DNA from: Zygnema cylindricum
Lineage: Eukaryota > Streptophyta > Zygnematophyceae > Zygnematales > Zygnemataceae
Assembly: GCA_037447655.1 (NCBI GenBank)
Contig: JBBHKE010001182.1
Span: forward strand, 135,272-199,271
Length of the DNA: 64,000 nt
Reading direction: 5' to 3'
Both the position numbers and the translations under genes were made by a program. Numbering within the stretch: position 1 is the stretch's first letter; each line of letters begins with the position of its first letter. Shown in pieces: positions 54,336 through 64,000 of the stretch. The notes under the pieces were generated by a model that did not search any database, had not been told where the DNA came from, and saw only the letters and a list, made by a program, of their open reading frames with translations.

Positions 54336-57300
54336 ATGATATTTTCCCCCATTTTCGCACTTTTTTGGATCTCTTTTTTTTTTTTTTCAAATTATGTTTT
54401 TTCAAATCCTGTTTTTAATAATACCCAAAATTCTTCAAACCTAGTTCCTTCAGATTTGGGTGAAAATGGGGTCCCAACGGTAGTCAATTTATCAACAGCC
54501 TCAGAAAAAGAGACAAAAAAATCAACATTAAAAAATGGTATTGGTAAGTTTCTCAAAAATGTGTGCGTTTTTTTTTTTTTTTAAATTCAAGGTCTAAATT
54601 TTTGTTGTCAAACAAGTTTTTGGTCAATTTTTTATTTTTTTCTTAGTTTTTTTATTTTGCAACTAAACCCCAAATAATAGTAAACAAAGAAGTATATAAA
54701 TATATAAATATGTGGATAACTTCATATTTTTGTGTGAAAATTAAATAAAAAAGTAAAGAAATAAAAAGTACATAAATATGTCCGACGTAGATATATCAAT
54801 AACTATAATAGCTAAATAAATACATAACTACATAAAAAATTAATCAATTAATTAAAAAAAGAAATAAGTAGATAAATTAATGCATAAATAAATAGATAAA
54901 TAAATAAAAAGTATAAATAAATTGACAAGTCAACAGGTGTTAGTTGAGTTTTAGGATTAAAACATATTATCTATCCTTTTCTCTGGAAAAACCGTTTTAG
55001 CCGGTTTTTTTTTTAATAAACGTTTTTTCTATGTACAATTTGGGGAGGGTGCTCACGAAAAGAAGCATATGAGCAAAATAAAATAAAAGAAATAATAATA
55101 AAATAAAATAAAGAAAAAGAAAAAAGAAAAAAGGGTATATGCAGCATTGTGGTCCCCCCCCCCACTTTTTTTTTTCTTGTTCCTTTTTTTTTTTGTTTGT
55201 TTGTTTTGTTTTTTTTTTTTTTTTACATTTTTTTTGACTTTTTTGAGGTTTTTTGTTGCTATCCGCCTTTTGTTTTTTAAACGCATCTAGTTTTTGAATG
55301 TGTCACGGTATGTCTGAGATGAATAGTTCTAACTTTTTCCCGAGAAAGTTGTTAAATTGACAATAGCAAGCAGATTTCATTGTTTCATTATATTCTTCCA
55401 CATGATTTGCATCGATCTAGTTGTCAACAAATGTGTTTTTGTTTTTTTTTTTGTTTCTTTGTTTCTCTCATTTCTTTTCGCCCAAAAGTAAAACCCTCAT
55501 TGTACGTGGAACATAGAGACACATTGCTTCAGTTATGTAATTCAGTTTTTTTTTTTTTGATTGTGGGATGTAACAGGTAAAGTGGACGAGAGATCAAACG
55601 GAAAACTGTTGACACGAAACTGCAAAACGGCATGTGGAACGGGCATAGAAACATGCATTAGTGGAATTTTTCAAAACTGCACTGCTCCTCTTGTCAACCT
55701 CGAAATGTACGTTCTTCCTATTTCTAACTCTTTATCTTCATTAGTATTTGTCCAAAAGCTTCTCAATACTTGTTTTTTTTATTTCTGCATAAATTTATAA
55801 TGAGGCTTTACTGTGCCGGACCTCTGATGGATGTTGCTGTTACAGCTTATGGTGATTCTCCATTGCTTCAGTTCACCGTTCTCCGTTCAGTTCTCCGTTC
55901 TGCCATTCAGTTCTGCCGGATTTTTTAAACTGAACTCGGTTCTGTCCAAAAAGCAATTTTTTTTCTTTTCTATCAATATCTTTTTACATATTTTTTCCGT
56001 TCTTCTGCATTTCTCTTCCATGTCTGATTTCTTATTTGTCCTTCTTGGTATTTCATCATTTCTTTTTGTTTTGCTCCACTTTACATCTTTACTCTTGCCG
56101 CCAGTTCATTTCTTTTTGCCACTGTCATGTTGAAATTGTCAGAGAGAGGGAGCGTGAGCGGGAGGGGAAAGGCGAGGGGAGAGAGAGAGGGATTGAGGTC
56201 GAGATCAGGGAGGAAGAGGGAGCGAGAGAGAAGAAGAGATCGAATCGGAATTATAATCAGAATCGGGATTGGAAGAGGGAGAGGGAGAGGAAGAGGGAGA
56301 GACAGAGAGGGAGGCAGATCGAGAGTGTGATTGAGTTTGTATTGCGGTTTCCTTCCAGATGCAACAATGTGGACGATAACTGTGACGGATTTGTGGACAA
56401 CGGAATCGATCAGTTAGACTGTTCCAAGGGAAGTGTTTGTTTTCGTGGAAAATGCCTTCCTGTGGGAAACGCCACTTTACCTGTTTTAGTTTGGCCTCGA
56501 AATTCCTCCAGTTGGTCTTATTATGACAAAGGGGAAAATCTCGACGCTTTAAACCCGTTTTGGCGAAATGGGTATGTATATATATATCTATATATGTTGA
56601 CAAGTCTCAGGAGTATTATTTTTAGTTCATGATTGCAAAGGGATGAGGATGAAGTGCTGTGTTTCACCCTTTATGTGAAAGAAAAAGATAAATTGTGTTT
56701 GTGAATCACGTTGTTTACGATTGTAAAGTGGGAGTTTCTTTCATTTGTACTTCAAATATTTTGTTGAGATTGATTTTGAAAACCAATTGTGTTTATGAGA
56801 TCATATTTTGAGCAAATAGTTTAAGTTGTATGCATAATCCTGCTTTCAATCCCAGCGATGCTTTTTTTTTTCCATGTTAGAATATCAATGAACGGTTTAT
56901 CCAAATGGGTACAAATGTGTTTAATTCGAAAACGAACCACAAACCTTTTTTGCAGAAGCAACACCCAAAATTGGTCTCAAGGAGTTGGTCCTCTTGGTTT
57001 CAATTTGGACTTACCTTCTTGGGATACTTTCGGAACAACTTTAAATATGTATACCAGAAATAGTGTGACGTCGTATTTTCTCAAATCATTCAATCTCACA
57101 TCCACTCAACTCTCCTCCACTTTCAGTCTCGGTAAGTCATTTGAAAACCCTTAGGATTAAAAATTTCAGGAGTTTCAAATGTTTTCTTAAGAGGTCGGCA
57201 AAACAAAATGATCCTAGTGGTTCAAACCAAACCTTTGTCCGCTGTTTTTTTCCACCTCTATTATTATGGTCCACGATATTTTATGAATTTATACGTCTTC

Positions 57301-58464
57301 TCAGTAGTTTTTTTAAAGGGAATTATCTCAATTTTTTCGAAACGTGGTACAAAACAATAATGCGGAACAAGTTTTCTAACGCACATTAGTTTTAATGAAA
57401 GGAGTAGCGCATTATCGGAAGAGATATCGAGTGAATTCAGATAAGGATATGAATCAAAATTGCTGTAAATGAAAACTGTTTTAAAACGACATTTTGTCTA
57501 AGGCGTATTGACAAATGTCACTTTTTTTCTCGGTGGTTCTGTTCCAAAACCGAACAAACAAACAAACAAACAAAAATATCAAACAGATTTTAATATTCGA
57601 CGAGTCGATACTGTTTTAAAACAACATTTTGTCTAAGGCATTTTGAAAATGTTTGACTTTTTTTTCTCGGTGGTTGTGTTTCAAAACCGAACAATCAAAC
57701 AAATAAACAAAAATAACGAACAGATTTTAATATTCGACGAGTCGATGGAGCCGTGGTTTATGTAAATGGGGTAGAACTGTGGCGTCCTCAAATGCCCATG
57801 GGTATAATTAACTATACTACTTCAGCCACTTCACCATCCTATGTAGGAGCAAAAAATAACGAGCCCATGGATTATCACGATTGTCCAATATGTTCTTTTC
57901 GCAATTCGAGCCTTCCACTCAAGGTTTTACATTCTTTTCAAAAACCCTGAGAATCAATGCCTTTGATCTTCTCCTAATAGGTTTTTTTTGGTTGCAAAAG
58001 CTCTAAATTTGGTATCTCTTTTTTGCCGTTGGTCCTCCGCCTAAATTGTTGATAGGTCGCACCACTTTTTTTGTGTCCATTTTCTTAGAAATGGAAAAAT
58101 ATTGCTCCTTATTTTTTGACTGTTTCCCAAACTGATTGTCTTTCTGTGGTTGTTTTTCAACGCCTGACTGATATTTCTGTGTTTGACTGATTTTGTGTTT
58201 TGACATTTTTTGTGTTTAAACTTTTTGTGTCTGGCCGATTTTGGTGTTTGACCAATTTCTGTGTTTGATTGATTTCTATGGGAAGAGTTTCTATGGTTTC
58301 AGTTAGGAAGAAACTGGATAGCTGTGGAGCTCCATTCTTGGAAGAGTCCGAGAAGGAATGTGGCGTTTGACATGGATTTATCCCGAAACGTTATCGTTCC
58401 ATGTTCATCTTTTCCATTAGCACCGACAGTTTGTGTTCGACAAGTGGGACAAACGCTTTCTCCA
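54336..58464 (+). CDS. Secreted protein with MopE-type metal-binding motif and beta-sandwich domain (six exons, 3' end missing)
   Basis: Exons by GT-AG rules: 54,336-54,543; 55,577-55,706; 56,359-56,571; 56,956-57,131; 57,742-57,923; 58,303-58,464, together 357 codons with phases that all agree. Residues 1-24 form a signal peptide (very hydrophobic, ending VFSN), so the product is extracellular or in the secretory path. Exons 2-3 give paired CxxxC steps and then CNNVDDNCDGFVDNGID, the putative metal-binding motif of Pfam MopE type. Exons 3-6 form a carbohydrate-binding-like beta sandwich: WSYYDKGENL, WSQGVGPLGF, DGAVVYVNGVELWRPQMPMG, NWIAVELHSW, VAFDMDL. No catalytic site is seen. The frame meets a donor GTAAGG at 58,465, and copia DNA begins 62 bp later, so the end of the gene is displaced or lost. 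The donor at 57,924 (GTTTTA) is weak. Confidence 0.78.
55577..55706 (+). other. MopE-motif gene, exon 2
   Basis: Encodes CKTACGTGIETCISGIFQNC, the cysteine-rich run that precedes the DDNCDG motif in this family. Acceptor GTAACAG, donor GTACGT. Intron 1 before it (54,544-55,576) is AT-rich with long poly-T and a frame on each strand that is not real. Confidence 0.75.
56130..56330. repeat. Purine-rich (GA)n microsatellite in intron 2
   Basis: About 200 bp of degenerate GAGAGG/GAGGGA repeats between 56,136 and 56,330, inside the intron ending at 56,358. Frames across it (Arg/Glu or Ser/Pro rich) are artefacts. Confidence 0.8.
57475..57745. repeat. 135-bp tandem duplication covering a splice acceptor
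   Basis: Units about 57,475-57,610 and 57,611-57,745 share the words ctgttttaaaac, tttttctcggtggtt and attcgacgagtcgat. The duplicated unit includes the 3' end of intron 4 and the first bases of exon 5, so two acceptor copies stand in tandem; the second adjoins the coding exon. Confidence 0.85.
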
Positions 58465-58526
58465 GTAAGGTCCTTCTTCCTTTTTTCCTTTTTCCAGCAG
58501 AGAAAAGTTATACTTGGAAAAGTTTC

Positions 58527-59546
58527 TGTTGTTCTACAACCACCGTTGCAGGCGGAGAACCAGCAGTAGTAGTAGAAGTAGACATGAAAAACAACAGAAA
58601 CTATCAAAGTACCTACTCAACAACCAACTTTGAACTGACACAAAATATGACTCAAAACCCCAATATGTTTCAAATTTGATACAGTGATACAGAGTACAGT
58701 AAAATGACAATTCCCAAAATTTCAGCCCAAATGACCTAGTAAACCATAAGATATGATGTCTGGAAGTTTCCCAAAAACTGCCCTTAGAAAATCATATTCC
58801 CAAAACTGGATACTACAAAATTGGCTAAGTCCTAATTTATATACTCACAGTGTGTATCTACTGATCTACACTAATTCGGGTAACCGTTACTACGGTTATT
58901 ATCCTGACTAACGACAAAGCATCCTACCCGTACGTCACTGTACCTCAAAAACCCTAATTACTAATTTCTAAAAACCTGATTAATAGAACACTATTTTATA
59001 TCACACTAAACGACAAACTAATGTTATTCAAATATTTACAGAAATTGAACCGTACACAAAACGTTCTAACCGTACACAAAACGTTCCAAATGCTTAGTTA
59101 GCGGTGACCGCTAAAGTCCAGCCGAATGTGGTCGTGTAGTACGAAGCACCTGAGTGCTTCGTCACTTGTGGTCCCACGCGAATCACGCTTGTGGTCCCTC
59201 GTGAATCATGCTTGTGGTCCCAGGTGAATCGCGTCCGTTGAAACAGATTCGATTGACGGTGGTACCGTCGATCTGTATCATATGTTTCCGGAATACTCGG
59301 GACAGATCCCGTTCGTCCGATCATGTGAATCGCATCGTCAACTTTTTGACACGTATGCTTGATTGTCGGCGCTACTCCGAAAAACCTGCATACGTTCTTT
59401 CGCCAACACGTGTCCCTGCAAAAGTACAATACACTCTACTGTACCTTTTGCTACTCTAACACTTATTAAGGTAAGTATTACTAGAAAAAATATCCTAAGT
59501 TATTTTTACCCCTATAAATTGAAATAAAGATTTATAAATTCCAACA
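58527..59546 (-). repeat. Copia-4 3' LTR
   Basis: 1,020 bp; plus strand TGTTGTTCTA...AATTCCAACA. Its left 300 bp matches 63,703-64,000 with about 10% differences and small indels. It abuts the host gene sequence at 58,526. Confidence 0.9.
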
Positions 59547-59569
59547 CTCCCCTAAATCTTTAGACTCAG

Positions 59570-60304
59570 TTACTCTCTTAGTCCAACAGCATCTCTGCAA
59601 AACTGTAACTTAGGAGAAGGAAGGGCTTTTGTTAGCATGTCAGCCACCATCTTCTCATCTGGTAAATAACATAATTTAACGACTTTTGCAAGTACTTTTT
59701 CTCTAACAAAATGAAGTCTAACATCCATGTGTTTGCTCTTAAAGTGATGGCTGGGGTTAGAGGCAATTGTTATGGCAGCTTGGTTGTCACACCATATAGC
59801 TTGAGGGCCAGTTTGCATATACCGAAGTTCCTGTAGAATGGACTTGACCCATGGGAGCTCCTTCAGGGCGGAAGCTGCTGCCATATATTCTGACTCCATT
59901 GTGGATTGAGCTGTAACCTTTTGTAATTTGCTACTCCAGCAGCCATCTCCAATCTTCAGTACGAAGCCGATCGTAGATTTCCGGCTTGGCATGTCCCCAT
60001 AGCTAGCATCGCTCCATGTCTGGATTTTCACCTCTCCTCCTCCGAGAACAAGCTTGAGATTTCGAGTACCTGCAAGATATCTCAACACTCTTTTCGCTGC
60101 TTCCCAGTCTGCCCACACTCTTTTCGCTGCTTCCCAGTCTGCCCTTTTAGGATTTTGCAGACTTCTACTCAAGACTCCCACAGCTGCCGCAATGTCGGGT
60201 CTCGTACAATTCATAAAATATATAAGACTTCCAACAACCTGTCTATATGGCTTTGATGCCATAAACTCTTCCTCCCCTGTCTCTAGACTCTCACTGACAA
60301 TTAT
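59570..60304 (-). pseudogene. Copia-4 RNase H with 30-bp internal duplication
   Basis: 230 codons open: GSLIYFMNCTRPDIAAAVGV, WSDASYGDMPSRKSTIGFVL, STMESEYMAAASALKEL, WCDNQAAITIASNPSHH, ending KMVADMLTKALPSPK. All catalytic acids are present. A perfect 30-bp tandem duplication at 60,085-60,144 repeats ADWEAAKRV with one Trp at the join, inserting ten residues in frame. Confidence 0.9.
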
Positions 60305-60328
60305 GCGTGAATCTGTATCAATTCTTTC

Positions 60329-61267
60329 CTATTTTTGCCTATATTCCATGGGAGTTACGGATCCTTTCACATCTTTCATTTCAAATCTTTCTAGCATGTT
60401 ACCTATTGCTTCTTTCTGAGTCAACATAATCAGCCTCTTGTTTCTGTCTCTTTCTACCTGTATTCCTAAGATATATTTGGCCTCACCGAGGTCCTTCATC
60501 TCGAACCTAGACCTTAAAGCCGCTTTAATGCGGTTTATTTCATCCATTGACTTACTTATTAATAATAGATCATCCACATATACAGCAATGTAAATTACCC
60601 CATCTTCTCCTTGTAGAACATATACAGAATGATCTGAGCTAATTCTCTTAAAACCTAGCCCGGTTAAAAGCTCATCTAACTTCAGATTCTACTGACGCGG
60701 GGCTTGTTTTAGCCCATACAAAGATTTCATCAATTTACACAGTAATTCTTCCTTTCCCTTTTCAACATACATTTCAAGTTGTTTCATATAAATTGTTTCT
60801 TCTAACTCTCCATGCAAGAAAGCAGTTTTAACATCCATCTGATGTATTTCCATATTCTCTATAGCCGCTAGACTTAGCAAAATTCTGACAGTGGGAAATC
60901 TAACAATTGGGGAGAAGGTTTCCTCAAAGTCAATACCTTCTTTTTGATTATACCCCATGGCCACTAGTCGGGCCTTATACCTTTCGATGGTGTTGTTCGG
61001 GTTTAGCTTCACCTTGAATACCCATTTGCTGCCGATGGCTTTCTTGCCCGGAAAGAGATCCACTAGCTGCCATGTTTGTGCCTCCATAATGGACTTCATT
61101 TCATCGTTTGCCGCCTCGATCCACTGATTTCTCTCAGGTGATGAGAAAGCCTCCTGGATCGTTAGAGGTTCCTCTGTAGCTGCAGAAAAAGCAAAGTGAG
61201 AGCTTGCTTGCAGACGGCTGCTAGATCTCTTTCCCCCCGAAAATTCTGAGGCTGAGATTGTTAGCAA
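60329..61267 (-). pseudogene. Copia-4 reverse transcriptase
   Basis: Copia [56 protein letters not shown] then a TAG where relatives have Trp. The frame reopens with GVIYIAVYVDDLLLISKSMD near the catalytic YVDD and ends with ILGIQVERDRNKRLIMLTQK. One stop inside and one just after the domain. Confidence 0.9.
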
Positions 61268-61279
61268 CCTCTGATTTTT

Positions 61280-62342
61280 TTATTTAGTTTGACCCGTAAC
61301 TTGATCTGGGACAGAATGTGTAGTAGTTCCTTCCACCTGCGGTATAGCTTGTGGTGAAGCATCTTGTAAAGGCACCAAAGGAACTGAAGGAAGAGGTGCA
61401 CATGCCGGTGGAAAGTAGACTCGCTGCGTATGGTGAAAAATGACATATTCTTGCTTTTCCTTTGCCGGTTGATCTGGCACTTTAAAAAGGTCAACCGAAT
61501 CCTGTTCATCTTTAATCTGGATATTTCTAGAAACAATCACTTTCTGTTTCTCAAGTACAAAGACCCTATATCCTTTCGCATTATCATCATACCCCATAAA
61601 AATCCCAGGTAAGCCTTTAGCCTCCATTTTCCATCTATCCTGTGAAGTATCTAAAATAAAACACTTGCTGCCAAAGATCTTAAAGTGACTAACATCAGGT
61701 TTTTCCCCCGTCCAAAGCTCATAAAGTGTATTGCTAACAGATCTAGAAGCAATTCTATTTTTAATATAAACAACACAATTAAGCGCTTCAGCCCAGAATT
61801 TCAAATCTAGCCCTTTATCTGCAAGCATGGACCGAGCACTCTCTGTCAATGTCCTATTTAATCTCTCAGAAACACCATTTTTGTTCCGGTGTATATGGAA
61901 CTGTAAGATTGTGACTGATACCTTCCTGAAGGAGAAATTCTTCGAATTCCTTTGATGTGTATTCTCCCCCGTTGTCCGATCTTAGCGCCAATATTGGAAC
62001 CCCATGGAGTTTTTCCGCCCACGCTTTGTAGTGTTTGAAGTGCGTAAACACTTCACTCTTATGTTGCATGAAGTAAACTTTGGTGTACCTCGAGTAGTCA
62101 TCTGTGAATGTGACCATATAGTGGACACCTCTAGCCGAAGCCACTTGTGAAGGACCGAGAACATCAGAATGGATGAGCTACAGAACTTTTTCTGATCTAT
62201 GGTCTGTTTCCTGTGGAAATGGCAATTTGTGAATCTTGCCTAGTGAACAACCATCACATGTTTTTATAGGATGAGATGTGAGAGAAACTCCATCAACTTT
62301 TCCCGAGTTCACCATTTTCTTTAAACTATCATAATTCATGTG
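61280..62342 (-). pseudogene. Copia-4 integrase
   Basis: Pre-integrase cysteines at about 62,230-62,255 (CDGCSLGKIHKLPFP), first Asp in LIHSDVLGPSQV, second in LRSDNGGEYTSKEF. An extra A in an A-run near 61,880 then shifts the frame inside PEQNGVSE. After it comes LNRTLTESARSMLADKGLDL and the C-terminal half (FKIFGSKCFILDTSQDRW). An in-frame TAG stands just before LIHSD. Confidence 0.88.
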
Positions 62343-62971
62343 TCATAATCTCTTATGCCACAACTCATTATCAGATTCGACACTGGAGTAGAGAACATCA
62401 TTTTCTTTATATTCAGCCATGTCCATCCGATACATTTTGCTAGCATCTCTAGTTCCTGTTACTGCAACTTTCCCTTTCTTGCTAACAACCTCTCTCCCTC
62501 CTTTCAGAACAACTTCAAAGCCTTTGCTCTCCACTAATGATGTAGAAAAAAGATTTTTCTTGAAATCTGGAACATACAAAACATTGTGAAGGGTTCTCTC
62601 TACCGACTTCCCCCCCACATCTACCATCACTGATACATCACCCTGAGCTGAGGTTTGAACACTCATGCCGCAAGCATAGTAGATATTCTTTGGAGATGTT
62701 TGCTGCAGATTCGTAAAAGCCGCCTTGTTCCAACACATGTGGGCGGATGCTCCCGTGTCCATGATCCATCCCACATCCTTTGGACCCTCCATGGCAGCCG
62801 CCATAGCAAATAAATCCGCCTCCTCTTGCTCATTGAAGCTGAGAGACTCATCTGCATCAGTTGCAGAAGCTGAAAAAAAAGCATTTCCACGAGAATGGTT
62901 TCCAGAAAAACCTCTGTGATACTGACTCTGTTGCCAACCTGGCCTGTATAAACCTGTCTCATTAGCCTTCT
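62343..62971 (-). pseudogene. Copia-4 protease
   Basis: Open from about 62,960 with an acidic linker and VGWIMDTGASAHMCWNK (active site DTGA). VERTLHNVLYVPDFKKNL and the ELWHKRL block follow, and a TGA stands where Gly is usual (WHKRLGH). Well conserved apart from that stop. Confidence 0.88.
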
Positions 62972-63761
62972 TTAGTTTATGACAGTACCTGTATCCATAA
63001 CCCTTCTCAGAACAATAGAAACAAGTAGTAGTAGATGGCCTATTCTGCCTCTGATTATACTGATTCTGATTCTGGTTAAACTGAGTCCTATTCTGATTAA
63101 ACTGATTTCTTTTGTCAAAGTCTGTTGCAAGTGCCTCAACCTTTCCTTCTCCCTCAAAGAGTAACTTTTGTTTCTTCCTCCAATATAAGATTATACGCTA
63201 ACTGAAATGACCAGCTAGCTTTATTATGACTCTTTAATTGAACAGACACACCCTTCATGCTATTAGGGAGACCTCTAATAAGCAAAGCCGCCTGTTGAAA
63301 CTCAGGAAATGACCCCCCAGAAGAGTGAGCATCAATGAGTGCACGAAAATTGTCACAATACTCAACCATAGTTCCCCCCGTGTATTTGTATCCCCAAATT
63401 TTTCCAGCTACCCAAAGCTCCTCCTGAACATTCGCTTTCTCAAAAGCGGTTTTGAGGGATGTCCAAATCTCCTTGCCTTCTTCATTTTCAGTCGGGACAT
63501 GACCAAATTTTTTGAAATACAAAGAATTAGATTGTTCCTTGCCATTGAACTCTTTTTTGCCCAAGTTGGATCTGTTTCATCAAGGGAGCCATCCAAAACC
63601 CCCAATAAGTCAGCAGTTTCAAACGACGATTCAACCATTGCCGCCCAGTACGTATACTTTTGGCCATTGAAGATAGGAATTCTTGACGAAAGGCCCATAA
63701 CCTGTTGTTCTAAAACCACCGTTGCAGGCGGAGAACCAGCAGTAGTAGTAGAAGTAGACAT
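62972..63761 (-). pseudogene. Copia-4 gag
   Basis: The frame is open from an ATG at 63,759-63,761 within the LTR, through the primer site (second ATG 63,696-63,698), into SSRIPIFNGQKYTYWAAMVE. A one-base slip in a T-run near 63,555 shifts to the frame 63,564-63,154 (FPEFQQAALLIRGLPNSMKG, a copia gag core). Asn/Gln-rich sequence and a knuckle CFYCSEKGYGYRYC follow at about 62,975-63,020, where the CCHC histidine has become Tyr. Confidence 0.82.
63692..63702 (-). other. Copia-4 half-tRNA primer-binding site
   Basis: Minus strand GGTTATGGGCC, identical to the core of the Copia-1 site, directly after the LTR end ...GAACAACA. It includes the ATG that is in frame with gag. Confidence 0.82.
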
Positions 63762-64000
63762 GAAAAACAGCAGAAACTATCACAGTACCTACTCAACAGC
63801 CAACTTTGAACCGACACAAAATATGACTCAAAACACCAATATGACTCAGAACACCAATATGTTTCAAATTTGATACAGTGATACACAATACAGTAAACTG
63901 ACAATTAACAAAATTTCAGCCCATAAGATATGATGTCTGGAAGTTTCCCAAAAACTGCCCTTAGAAAATCATATTCCCAAAACTGGATACTACAAAATTT
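63703..64000 (-). repeat. Copia-4 5' LTR, partial
   Basis: Inner 298 bp of the LTR. It matches the left part of 58,527-59,546, including a 14- to 15-bp word ending gaacaccaatatg that is present twice here and once in the 3' copy. Continues beyond the window. Confidence 0.88.

Larger units (their letters stand above)
58527..64000 (-). mobile_element. Copia-4: Ty1/copia element, running off the right edge
   Basis: 3' LTR 58,527-59,546; start of the 5' LTR from 63,703 to the window end. Minus-strand order gag, protease, integrase, RT, RNase H, then purine tract TTTAGGGGAG. The half-tRNA primer site at 63,692-63,702 abuts the 5' LTR. Six or more disabling changes: a gag frameshift, stops after WHKRL and in KVL*LIHSDV, an integrase frameshift, a stop for Trp in the RT APRQW block, and stops in the linkers. 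Domains are otherwise well kept. The outer end of the 5' LTR and its target duplication are outside the window. Confidence 0.92.

Noticed and set aside
56036-56632. 198-codon open frame rich in Arg/Glu
   Set aside because: Most of it is a (GA)n microsatellite in intron 2. Only its end is exon 3, which is joined by splicing to 55,577-55,706.

Overview
This is eukaryotic nuclear DNA. Two host genes carry spliceosomal GT-AG introns, and about two thirds of the window is LTR retrotransposons and small DNA transposons, several of them nested. The taxon cannot be fixed from the sequence. Three weak hints point to an alga, perhaps on the green-plant side. One Ty1/copia primer-binding site is a 15-base match to the anticodon arm of a plant-type initiator tRNA-Met (recalled, not searched). 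One small inverted-repeat element has Emigrant/pogo-like ends. The gypsy element carries a cytosine DNA methyltransferase, an arrangement previously reported in charophyte algae and dinoflagellates.

Layout. 1-17,500: a decayed plus-strand gypsy element (Gypsy-1: gag with two CCHC knuckles, protease, little else). Its gag is split at 2,255-16,238 by a 14-kb minus-strand gypsy element (Gypsy-2) flanked by a TGAT target duplication. Gypsy-2 encodes gag (its capsid/knuckle part tandemly duplicated), protease, a complete C5-cytosine DNA methyltransferase domain, reverse transcriptase, RNase H and integrase. 17,500-23,500: a 21-bp minisatellite, a copia fragment, a foldback MITE and hAT-like small elements, with no host gene seen. 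23,530-29,956: Copia-1, plus strand, old, with many stops. 30,454-44,203: Copia-2, minus strand, broken by three later insertions: a 1.2-kb solo LTR (TSD gttta), a 1.3-kb insertion of unknown type, and the 5.4-kb element Copia-3 (TSD gtaga). 44,453-45,341: another solo LTR (TSD atact).

45,342-58,526 is the gene-bearing part. A two-exon gene at 47,190-48,336 encodes a CDPF1-family cysteine-rich protein. A six-exon gene at 54,336-58,464 encodes a secreted protein with a MopE-type calcium/metal-binding motif and a beta-sandwich domain. Between them lie a hAT-type MITE with a perfect 8-bp TSD, an Emigrant-like MITE, and a 1.8-kb hAT-like element filled with 50-bp tandem repeats. 58,527 to the right edge is Copia-4 on the minus strand, which abuts or interrupts the second host gene.

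The strongest leads are the protease-methyltransferase-RT gypsy polyprotein, its odd LTR-segment order, the copia elements whose gag ATG lies inside a half-tRNA primer-binding site, and tRNA-like arms inside the copia LTRs.
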